64,000 nucleotides of DNA from the NCBI GenBank assembly GCA_963662155.1, contig OY759263.1:37815391-37879390 (forward strand). Reading direction: 5' to 3'. This stretch comes from Lamellibrachia columna (lineage: Eukaryota; Annelida; Polychaeta; Sabellida; Siboglinidae). Positions within the stretch are counted from its first letter, which is position 1. Every line of letters begins with the position of its first letter. The notes below the pieces were generated by a model. That model saw only the letters and a list, made by a program, of their open reading frames with translations, did no database searches and was not told the DNA's origin. Below, piece after piece: positions 55,951 to 64,000 of the stretch. A program made the position numbers and the translations under genes.

Positions 55951-56632
55951 ATCCAGGCAAATTAGTTAAGTAGTATGAGAAATGGCAGATGTTATTAATT
56001 TTTTTTAAATGTAAATGCCTACATAAAAGATACGGAAACTTGGATGTAAACAATAAAATGGGAGATACTGTTCTAGGTTCTACTGTAAAAGAAAAGGACT
56101 TAGGAATAACAATAAGTGCTGATATGAAAGCTTCAGAGCAGTGGGGTATTGCAGCTTCAAAGGGTAATCAAATTATTGGGTTGATTAGGAGAAATATAAC
56201 ATAACAAAAAACTAATTATACCTTATATAAAGCAATAGTCAAGGCTTCATTTCTAGTGTATACAAGCTTGGATATCATATCATAAGATACCATATCATTA
56301 TAGATATGTTAGAAAATACAGAGAGCAACTAAAATGATTCCAGAAATGCGAGACCTTAGTTATGAAGAACGACTGAAAGAATGTGGTTTAGCAACCCTAG
56401 AAAAAGGTGGTTAAGACGAGACCAAATTAAATTTTCAAGATATTGAATGAGTATGAAAATATTGATAGAAATAGAACAAGGACAAGGTAACATTAGTAAA
56501 GGATCAGTGTAGATTGAATATCAGGAAGTACCCATTCTCTCAGAGGACAATCAATGAATGGAACAAATTATCTACAGATTGTGCAGCATGAATATGTTTA
56601 AAAACAAGGTTGACACATATCTCATTATAACT

Positions 56633-56712
56633 AGTTTAGTAAACAAAGGCCAAAATATGTAACATAAGTTGAGTTTTAGCGCAAAAAGGATAGCCATATC
56701 GTATTGACAAAT
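56633..56712 (-). repeat. Fragment of the glycosyltransferase-intron MITE
   Basis: tagtaaacaaaggccaaaat, gtaacataagtt and gatagccatatc match 9400-9480 inverted. It begins exactly where the CR1-like copy ends. Confidence 0.6.
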
Positions 56713-56782
56713 ATAGGAACAGGTGTAAACAAATATATTTTCATTTGGCGAGCAAATTTTGTTAGACTAACATTTATGACGT

Positions 56783-57187
56783 AGGGTTATCTAACAGTAA
56801 GGTGCGGCCCAGGAAATTAACATGTTGTGTGAAGTTATGAAAAGGTGGAAAGAACATCTTGAGGAAGTACTGAATGTCACAATAACAGAAGATATTGAAC
56901 TGAAGTGTAAAGTGCTTAGAGCAGTCCCAAGGACTGGATACCGCGATATATAAGAACGTACCATTTTTAAACTGCCAGATGACTGTGATTTAAGCAAAAT
57001 AGAAACCATACAAGAGATTGAAACCAGACCGTCTACAGAAGATGAGATCAGGACAGCCATAAGAAAGTTAAACAGTGGAAAAAGTCCAGGCATTGACAAC
57101 AAAAATGCTGAAATGTTGCAAGCTAGCATGGAAACATCAATAGGACAACTACAGAAATTATTTAATAACATCCTAAATAACAACAAA
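56783..57187 (+). mobile_element. RTE-like LINE, first half
   Basis: Plus strand: MKRWKEHLEEVLNVTITEDI, then after a small insertion with a stop FKLPDDCDLSKIETIQEIET, EDEIRTAIRKLNSGKSPGID, and MLQASMETSIGQLQKLFNNI. SGKSPGID is the start of the RT domain in this family. The text breaks at 57187 and the missing middle resumes at 62966. Confidence 0.82.
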
Positions 57188-57188
57188 A

Positions 57189-57510
57189 TCTATATTTTTA
57201 GAATTAAAATATGTATTTACGAATAACATACTTACCTGGCTCTGTCACTTCACAAATTGTTCGCCAAAAATAAACAAATGTTGACCTATCCCTGCATCGT
57301 CCCACCACCCCTACTGATCTCCCTGCTGGTAATACAAGATACCCCCACTTTGCACTTGAGGATTGTCCTGTTATAGGTTATCTCTTTATAGCGGGGCAGG
57401 AGGGAGGGTAATATGGTGAAGCAATGGAGCCAGGTAAGTATGTTATTCGTAAATACATAACGTAATTCTAAAAATATAGAATTTACATAATAACATGGAC
57501 TTATCCTGGC
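57189..57510. repeat. Inverted terminal segment at the DIRS-like element end
   Basis: tatatttttagaatt, tacgaataacatacttacct and ggctctgtcacttcac (57189-57246) are mirrored by gagccaggtaagtatgttat and attctaaaaatata (57429-57477). A further direct partial repeat starts at 57478 (tagaatttacataataacat). A fragment of the same end occurs at 38165-38350. Confidence 0.7.
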
Positions 57511-58230
57511 TCCGTCACTTCACAAAGTGCAGAATATAGATAAATGGATGTTGGGGTATAAACAAATGTACCTCTAATGGCCTGTTGGTGCCAGAATTGT
57601 CTCCACAGCCACTATTAGTCCCAGTTGAACGAGATCTGATAAAAATGTGTAGAAGTGTTATGACACCGCCAGGTACAAGCCCTCAGGATCTGTTCCTGGC
57701 CTATCTGTGGAATGCAGGAGACGTGGCCACAGACATAGAGTGATTAGAAAACCTGTCTTCCTTGTTATCAGTTTGTCAGAAGCTTTGTGCAATGGCTCAA
57801 ATGGATGCTTGGTTAAAGCTGATAAAACTAAGTCTAGATTTCACACTGGGAAAGGGTGTTTACATCGTCCCTGTTCCAGTTCAATATTTTGAAGTAAAGA
57901 TTTCAATGATGAATTTTGCCCTACCTCAACCTTGGAAGTGGCCTGGAGGGTGCTGGCAATTGCCATGCGATACCCTTCAATGGTTGAAATTACCAATTGC
58001 TTCTCCGTGTGGAGGTGAATGAAAAAATCTGAGGCTACACTCTCAGTAGCCGAGAGTGGATTAACCTGTTGCACCAAGCAGAGAATATCCTCCACTTGGA
58101 CTCGTAGATTGCCAGAGTAGACTCTCGCTAGAGGTCTAGATGCACGTGAGGCAACGTCGACCAAAAAGCCTCTGTTGCAGAGTGCGTCCCGGATACTGTC
58201 CACGCATGTAGCTGTAGGGATCTCCATGGA
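57500..58230 (-). pseudogene. DIRS-like tyrosine recombinase fragment
   Basis: MEIPTATCVDSIRDALCNRG, FFIHLHTEKQL, then STIEGYRMAIASTLQATSK (SAM-like core-binding domain), and in the next frame NLDLVLSALTKHPFEPLHKA followed by KLITRKTGFLITLC, the first helix of the catalytic core. The Arg-His-Arg-Tyr residues lie past the truncation. Confidence 0.8.
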
Positions 58231-58286
58231 TTAGTCCTCGTGGTTGCGACAGTAATCGATGGATGTTGGGGATCTATAAAGGGGAA

Positions 58287-58911
58287 TCAACCAACATCCC
58301 TAGAAGTGGATACCAGATCGCATGTGGCCTCCGATTGGTCCGGGACAGGGGACACAAATATTGGAAGCTTGTTGTTCCACCTTGTTACAAAGAAATCCAG
58401 TAATGGGGTTTCCCACTCCCGTATGACTGCTTGGAAGACAGAAGGGTAAGGGGACCACTCTGTAACTGATATCTGAGTTACGCAAGATATGACATTCGCG
58501 AGAACATTCATTCTTCTGGGAATGTGATGTGCTCATAGCACTATCTTGCTGTTCTGGCACATGAGGACTAACCTCTTGGATCAGTCTGCACAGCAATATT
58601 GACCATGTCCCGCCCTGCTTTTTGATGTAGGATACTACAGTGGAGTTGTCCGAGGCAACAAGAACTGTTAGGCCTGTGAGCTGCTTCAGCCAATGGAGCA
58701 CTGTTAGGTGTATGGCCTCTAACTCTAGCACATCGACCAGACATCGGAGACCGTCAATGAGTTCCAATGTGCACCCCAACCTATGTTCGACGCGTCCGTG
58801 AACAAATGTGCGTCTGGATCCTTGGGGATTACCTGAGCTCCCATCAAAACATTGTGTACCGATATCCACCATTGTAGATCCTCTTCCGCGGTAGGGGAAA
58901 TGGGAATCCAT
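58287..58911 (-). pseudogene. DIRS-like RNase H domain
   Basis: VLELEAIHLTVLHWLKQLTG (the E of the RNase H active site), LVASDNSTVVSYIKKQGGTW (the SDN segment), and in a shifted frame FVTRWNNKLPIFVSPVPDQS. Continuous with the RT upstream. At least two frameshifts. Confidence 0.82.
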
Positions 58912-59159
58912 GGTCCACCTTGTTGACGGATTGAAATCCCAATGTTGCGAGATGCAATGTTGGGTTTCGCAGGTATGAAGGAACTAATTTCTCTGTTGCC
59001 ACAAACAAACTTAACAGGATCTGCGACATGCGAGCATGTCCCCCTGTCGAGTCAGGAGGGATTGAATGATCTCCCGAATCTTGTGATGTCTTTCCAATGT
59101 GGGGGAAATCAGGTTGAATTGATATCCCAGAAACAGGAACTTTTGCGTGGGAATGAAGT

Positions 59160-59285
59160 TGGACTTTTTTGTGAATAAGAAGTCCCATTGTGAGGCAGAT
59201 ACAGAGAATTTGGACTGGTTCTCGGAAGGATTGATCTCGAGATGTCAAGTACATCAGCCAGTTGTCCAGGTACTGACTTGCAACC
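59160..59285 (-). pseudogene. DIRS-like RT, motif C part
   Basis: VASQYLDNWLMYLTSRDQSF: YLDD, the metal-binding pair of the RT palm, reads YLDN. The rest of the RT lies on the far side of the THAP-bearing insertion. Confidence 0.82.
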
Positions 59286-60885
59286 ATGGACATAAATAGA
59301 ACACCCGTTAGTAAAACAAGACCGCTGAGCTCTTATCAGTTGACACATGATAAAGTGATGCAGGCATGGACCAATGACATTCATGCTGCTGCATGGCAAG
59401 AACCCACTGGAGGCCCAGTGTTTATACTGTACAGCACCCAGTCTTCATCATATATCTACAGATATACAGTACTAATAAGAGATTATTACTATCTAACTAT
59501 ATATACCTAATACCTTATTACGTGCACAATCTATCCATGCACCTTGTATATGAAATATCATAACTAACATATTAACTATAACAGTAGCACCACTAAACAT
59601 GATCAAAACTGAACTTTCTGAAGTGCTCTATACATGTATTAGCTAATGACTGCAAGTGGTCAAAATCTCATTAAGCCCTGTTGAACATTCTTCTCTAAGG
59701 TTCCAAAAATATTCTTTTCCCATCTTCCAACACATTCCCCAGCTGCTCCATCACAGCCATTGCCACCTGCAGATCAAGATCTTTCTCGAATGTTATCTGG
59801 CCAACTTGCCCAAGGACACGCCTCATGTAAAGAAATGTGCTCTCTCATTTAAGCTGTCAATTGTTTTAGTGGGCAACCTTTCACATGGTTTGTCAAACAA
59901 ATGCATAGAATGCAATGAATGTTGCAATGTGTACAGAATGAGTTACATGATAGTGGTTCATACAACGAAGAAAAGGCAAACGACACCAAAAAGTGGAGCT
60001 GACATCTAGTAGAGTTTTAAAAAAGAGTTACAAATATGCATACACGCACGCATACATTATTTATAAAACTGAATCCTACTCCTTTAACATTTTATGTTGC
60101 ACCCAATCAATGTGACTACTGGGAAACACTTAATGTATGCTACCCCCAAGAAAAACAAACGTATCTGTAATATATTGATATTTCAGAACATTTCTGAAAC
60201 TGTTACATTCATTCACATTATACACTAACACAGCACAAACATTTGCGACATAAATTACCTGAAAATAACGAGATGTTAGATCCTGTCTTCTGTCGATTTG
60301 TACAGCTGTAAGCCGCACAGGAAATAACCATATTCGTTGTCCCACAACTTTCTCCAGTAAGCCTCCAAAATGTTTATCTTGGAGAGTTTAACACTAATGC
60401 AGGATGCTCACTCCAGTATGAACAACCCAACTGCCCACACTTATAATACAACTGCTGGGACCACCCTCACCTAAATTATTAATCAGTCGGGTGGCCATGC
60501 CCCATTAAGAACAAATGACAATGACAAATCTTCAAGTTAATTGGTTCCTGGTGTCATCATCACTGGCTACTAGCCCGATAAGTTTATACTTCTCTGGTAG
60601 CCACCTCATCTTCATTGCTTTTGTTTGCCTTATATTGTACATGATGATGGTGAGGAGGAAATAAATTAACTTACTTACTCACTTACTTACTTACATATGT
60701 TAGACAACTATTTGTAACATGCTATGTTCACACTATAAACAGTACTACCCTGTGTGTCATGCAGTGGATGCAACTGTTTCTGCCATGCAATGAAATGCCG
60801 GCCAGTGGTCCATGACCGCTTCACTGCAGTGAGCTGGCTTATCGCTCTTGTGTATAGGGGGATGATTAATTATGTAACTCTATGT
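59286..60885 (-). mobile_element. THAP-exon-bearing repeat, copy B, inside the DIRS-like RT
   Basis: Inverted and homologous to 42776-44414. It falls between APWVLTKVM...KVLVH and SQYLDNWL of the RT, so the insertion is clean. Flanking tgcaacca (59273 region) and tgcacca (60889 region) are a possible imperfect target duplication. Confidence 0.72.
60253..60335 (-). CDS. THAP-like zinc-finger first exon, copy B
   Basis: Minus strand: ATG GTT ATT TCC TGT GCG..., i.e. MVISCAAYSCTNRQKTGSNI SLFS, with donor cag|gtaatt. It fits the THAP start (C-AAYSC-TNR, then a hydrophobic SLF) better than copy A, with CAAY and CTNR intact. No downstream exon recognised. Confidence 0.5.
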
Positions 60886-61500
60886 ATGCACCAGAACTTT
60901 GATCTCTACCATAACCTTGGTAAGTACCCAAGGTGCTGGAGACAGGCCAAATGGCAGGGCCATGAATTGATAGAGGGTATCCCGAGCCTGGAACTTTTGG
61001 TAACCCTGGTGGGTTGGAACGTGGAAGTAGGCATTGACAAGGTTGAAGGACTTTACCCAGGAGTCCCGAGGTAGAGATCACTGTATGCTTTCTGCAGTCT
61101 CCATCTTGAAATGGGGAATCTCCAAGAATGTGTTGAGGAGTGAGAGGTCGATAACAGGTTTCCATCCTCATGACGTCTTTGGTACGAGGAACAGCTGGCT
61201 GTAAAACTGGGAGAAGATGTGTCGTGGATGATTTGGATCATTTTGTGGACTAAGGCTGAGAGTGCCTTCCTTTTCGAGGGGCCCCTTATCCACAAATGGT
61301 GAAGGGTATATGTTTTGGGAGGACACTCCCTGAAAAGTAGATGGAAACCAGTTTCCAGAACCTTGCACACCCATTCGTTGCATCCCTTTCATCTCCAGAC
61401 ATCGCAGAACCGGGATAGTTGAGCTCCCACCTGTTCTGAAAGTAAAGGTGGGAGTACGACCACCTGAAAAGGTGTCCCTGGAGAACACAAGGTGGATGGA
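60886..61500 (-). pseudogene. DIRS-like RT, motifs 1 to B
   Basis: SQLFLVPKTS, GWKPVIDLSLLNTFLEIPHF, SFNLVNAYFHVP (motif A: the first Asp is Asn), then ALPFGLSPAPWVLTKVMVEI (motif B). Frames shift at least twice. Confidence 0.85.
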
Positions 61501-61559
61501 TGTACATCAAATGGGTGGGCCGCTCGGTTACAGAGAAGCCTGACATAGGCCATAAAAAT

Positions 61560-62534
61560 TTATGCTTCCTTCCTCCCCGACCACGAAAGGAATGGCAGAA
61601 CCACATGCCCTGGTGGGCGGAAAGGGCCAAGAACGTGAAGAGGGAGGAAGCATAGGAGGATACTTTGAAAGGCAGTTCTTGTCAAAGCCGTCCAACGAGA
61701 ACTTGGAGAAGGCTGTGAGTGAGACACCGGAAAAGATGCAGAGGCACGATACAAGGCATTTTCTCTCTGCCAACTAACCACCTTTTCTAGCAACTGCAGC
61801 TTTGTCAAAAAGTTATGAGGTCCCGAATAGGGCAGTACGTAGACTCTCCTTTTCATCCTGTCATAAAAGAGGAGAAACATCCCGCAGAGCCTGGTCCCGT
61901 TGGTGCTGCAATATGTTGAACACCATAGAGCAATCCAATGCCACACCATCGGACCTAGCTGTAGCCACAGATTGGGAAAGCTGTAATGCTACCCTCAGTT
62001 GTTCCACCAAAGACTTTGCTGGAGCATTCTCCACACTCACATGGTCAATGAGGCCCTGGATTGAATGGTTCAGGGCTGCCTGACCAATCCTGAAAGGATG
62101 ATATATATAGCTGTCTTCCCGACATGGACACTAGATCACAGAAATAGTGCTGTTCTGCACCCAATTTCTTTGAGTGTGCCCCCCTCCTCGCATGAGAGCG
62201 TGTAACATCTGAGAATCCTCAGTCAATGATTGGAGGATCCTTAAAAAAGGAGAAGTCTATCCACCGTAGTGGGTTGTAAATCCCGGTGGATTTTTCTCAA
62301 ATGTTTTGTCATTGCCGCTGAAAATGGGAACCTGGGCATGGGAGCTACAGGAACCACACAATCAGACAACCACGGTTCATCATTTGATATATTATCAGTA
62401 GCTGGAATATCATTGGGCAGAAAAACGAGGACCAAATTAACCCTGTTGGAGTGTGACATCGTCTGTTCGAACAGCTGTACAGCAACAGTAGGTGTTGTAT
62501 TGCCGCATATTTGGTCGTCCGAGTAGACAGACAC
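61560..62534 (-). pseudogene. DIRS-like gag region
   Basis: Fragments of a gag-type protein: MSVYSDDQICGNTTPTVAV..., PWLSDCVVPVAPMPRFPFSA, HLRKIHRDLQPTTVDRLLLF, then VALDCSMVFNILQHQRDQAL. Frames are broken. The assignment rests on position upstream of the RT and on similarity of overall style, not on a named domain. Confidence 0.55.
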
Positions 62535-62579
62535 ATTTTTGTCTCCTGACCAAGAACGGTCAGAAGAAGGAATGTGTGT

Positions 62580-62620
62580 TATGCCGTTTCATCTTCGCGA
62601 CCCGAAGATGAAACGGCATA
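62580..62620. repeat. 18-bp perfect hairpin
   Basis: tatgccgtttcatcttcg (62580-62597), loop of 5, then its exact complement (62603-62620). Inside the upstream part of the DIRS-like element. Confidence 0.9.
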
Positions 62621-62965
62621 AAAAACGAATACCAGGTTTCTGTTAGAGCCCACCGATGCAGAAGGCAACCTCTGGTCTTGTTTGCCGGGGCCATAACTGC
62701 TGATGGAACGAGCATCATTCAAGGTGACATATGGGAATGGGTTACATGTCCAGTTTCCCTGTTGGGTCCGGGTTACATCATCACAGAATCCTGATTGTCT
62801 TCCCGGAATCTGGAGGAAAGTGGAGAAAATCCATGAAAGCTGCCGCTTGAGAGGTTCGAAAAGCGAGAACGTAGCCGTTTGCTCGAGTCATGTTGCTCCG
62901 TCAGGAGGCTAGTTTGTCGACATTGCTGGAGTGGGGTGGCATTTTCAAGAGGACCTGGCTCTTGT

Positions 62966-63868
62966 AAAAGTTGTGTACAGCAGACCAAATATTTATCCTC
63001 CGTAACATATTGCAGCACAGCACTGAATGGCAAGCACCCATTGTACATCAACGTCATAGATTTCAAGAAAGCGTTCAACAGTGTTGAAAGAACAAAACTG
63101 TGGACAATACTTAGACACTATGGAATACAACCTGTCTTAGTTCAAGTAATAAAAGGAAAAGTACGGAAGTACCAGCTGTGTGATTAATGGTGTAAATACC
63201 TCAGTGGTTCTCAGTAGAGACAGGAGAATGGAAGGGTTGTGTTATGACAGGTTTTTTTTCATTATTACCATTGACTGGATCATGCAAAGTACCACAAGAG
63301 ATCGTAAGAAAGGCATCACTTGGAAGTTTACATAATCACTAGAAGATTTAGATTATGCAGATGACCTGGCATTGGCAAGCAATCACCAAGACATATAGGA
63401 GAAGTCAAATAATTTGAATCAGGCAACAAACTACATTGGACTTAACATCAATATAAAAGTAATACGTATAAACAGAAACAACAATCCAGTCAGAATAGAT
63501 GAGAATTTAGAAGACATTGATGCTTTCACACACCTAGGAGTGGTGTTATCTATGGAGGAACATAGGAGGGCATTAGGAGAAGGCTATCTTTGGCAAGAGG
63601 TGCATTCGTAACATTCAAACAATTATGGATATAGTAGAGTACCAAGACAAAACTAAAAATCGTCGAGAGCAATGTTGTAGCTGTGCTACTGTATGGAGCT
63701 GAACTGTGGAGAATAACACGAACTGAGAAGAAGAAACTGAACGTTTTTCAAAGAACATGCCTACGAAGAATTTTAAAGACAGAAAAAAAAGAAATGCATT
63801 TTTTAGACCCAAATAGTAGGTTTTGTACATATTACAGTGCAAATATACACGTATATTATGCAAGTTAG
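62966..63868 (+). mobile_element. RTE-like LINE, second half
   Basis: Plus strand: CTADQIFILRNILQHSTEWQ, frameshift, LYINVIDFKKAFNSVERTKL, WTILRHYGIQPV, LEDLDYADDLALASNHQD (YADD catalytic box intact), DAFTHLGVVLSMEE, then VLLYGAELWRITRTEKKKLN and RTCLRRILK. Continues the SGKSPGID half at 56783-57187. Middle RT text between them is lost. Same family as 27546-27943. Confidence 0.85.
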
Positions 63869-64000
63869 TATAAATTTACACACACGCACGCACACATGCA
63901 TGCAGCTAATGTACATAAAGAAAAAGGTCAAATATAAAGATCACGTATTAGGGTAAGGGAGGCTCCCATTAAAAGTACATTTAGTTGCTATCACCACCCA

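Larger units (their letters stand above)
52826..56632 (+). mobile_element. CR1-like LINE copy 5, multiply interrupted
   Basis: Plus strand: LNVMVEDTDPHIIGITESWA and KRGGGVILYIKESIQAY (endonuclease start). A short foreign insert follows at 53180-53316, then linker TMWRVYRRTRKDEDY and SKQNVQDKAGPLEDSAGN, a second insert at about 53646-54614, and RT blocks MVATKIKAIKDNKSPGVDGI, PPKLLMETVEQISIPLARVF, SKNYRPVTLTSVICKLLERL. The catalytic segment LKFADDTKV is expanded into an alternating array (55408-55950). Degraded C-terminal text runs to NEWNKL near 56555. No open frame longer than about 100 codons. Lies in the upstream DGK intron. Confidence 0.88.
57480..62960 (-). mobile_element. DIRS-like tyrosine-recombinase retroelement
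   Basis: Minus strand, 5' to 3': gag-like text (62534-61560, e.g. HLRKIHRDLQPTTVDRLLLF). RT: SQLFLVPKTS, GWKPVIDLSLLNTFLEIPHF, SFNLVNAYFHVP, ALPFGLSPAPWVLTKVM, and after an insertion SQYLDNWLMYLTS. RNase H: VLELEAIHLTVLHWLKQL, LVASDNSTVVSYIKKQGGTW, WNNKLPIFVSPVP. Tyrosine recombinase N-terminal and early catalytic part: STIEGYRMAIASTLQ, LSALTKHPFEPL, ITRKTGFLITLC. The R-H-R-Y catalytic set is truncated. The family reads SIDL-DAYFH and YLDD at the RT metal-binding sites; here both Asp are Asn. The element is inactive. It splits an RTE-like LINE. Confidence 0.88.

Noticed and set aside
59656..60009. 118-codon plus-strand ORF in THAP repeat copy B (and its copy A partner) as a protein gene
   Set aside because: Runs opposite to the THAP exon, is broken in copy A by a frameshift and stop, and contains no domain I recognise. 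Left as part of the repeat.

Overview
This window comes from the nuclear genome of a multicellular animal, most likely a marine invertebrate. It is AT-rich and intron-containing, and it is dominated by decayed transposable elements of kinds common in invertebrate genomes: CR1-like, L2-like, RTE-like and jockey-type LINEs, Penelope-like tails, a DIRS-like tyrosine-recombinase retroelement, foldback elements and MITEs. There are no bacterial operons, rRNAs or CRISPR arrays. I cannot name the phylum from this sequence alone.

Two host genes are readable. (1) 8776-10439 (+): a two-exon, 306-residue type II membrane glycosyltransferase of the OCH1/MIPC-synthase-like DXD superfamily, with an intron in phase 0 and a second membrane segment at the C-terminus. 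(2) 52183-31515 (-): the 3' half of a diacylglycerol kinase (DGK), reconstructed as seven small exons (164, 65, 91, 214, 121, 61 and 90 nt). Their splice sites and phases join into one 267-residue reading frame ending in a stop. It covers the end of the catalytic domain and the whole accessory domain. The 5' exons, with the GGDG-type ATP site, lie beyond the right edge. A third, uncertain locus at 45188-45415 (+) is a 75-residue ORF behind a TATA-less, CCAAT/E2F/YY1-like promoter, inside a DGK intron.

Layout. 1-8.7 kb: non-coding AT-rich DNA, a GC-rich GGCCC repeat, a 1.4-kb element with long terminal inverted repeats (TIRs), and two CR1-like LINE copies head to tail. 8.7-12 kb: the glycosyltransferase gene with a MITE in its intron. 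12-15.1 kb: a second GC-rich repeat (inverted) cutting a CR1-like copy, then microsatellites and hairpin MITEs. 15.8-17.5 kb: a broken ORF with FEN1/PIN-like nuclease motifs and a cysteine-rich tail, flanked by a 130-bp inverted duplication. 19.5-21.5 kb: a broken repetitive ORF of the 'DFAENY' type, ending at a 200-N assembly gap. 21.7-24.6 kb: an L2-like LINE with a CR1-like LINE inside it. 27.5-28.75 kb: a TIR-type element holding an RTE-like 3' end with a 7-bp target duplication. 31.5-52.2 kb: the DGK gene, with introns filled by satellites, a 2.9-kb foldback element, a jockey-type LINE, a THAP-exon-bearing repeat between Penelope-like tails, and a TA-flanked DNA transposon. 52.8-64 kb: a CR1-like copy broken by insertions and by an alternating-orientation duplication of its catalytic segment, then an RTE-like LINE split by a DIRS-like element that is itself split by the THAP-bearing repeat.

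The two genes show no functional link. Most of the biology here is the history of nested insertion. The most unusual structures are the alternating +/-/+/-/+ LINE fragments (55.4-55.95 kb), the nuclease-like ORF with its inverted 3' duplication, the palindromic foldback next to a DGK exon, and the THAP-exon repeat.
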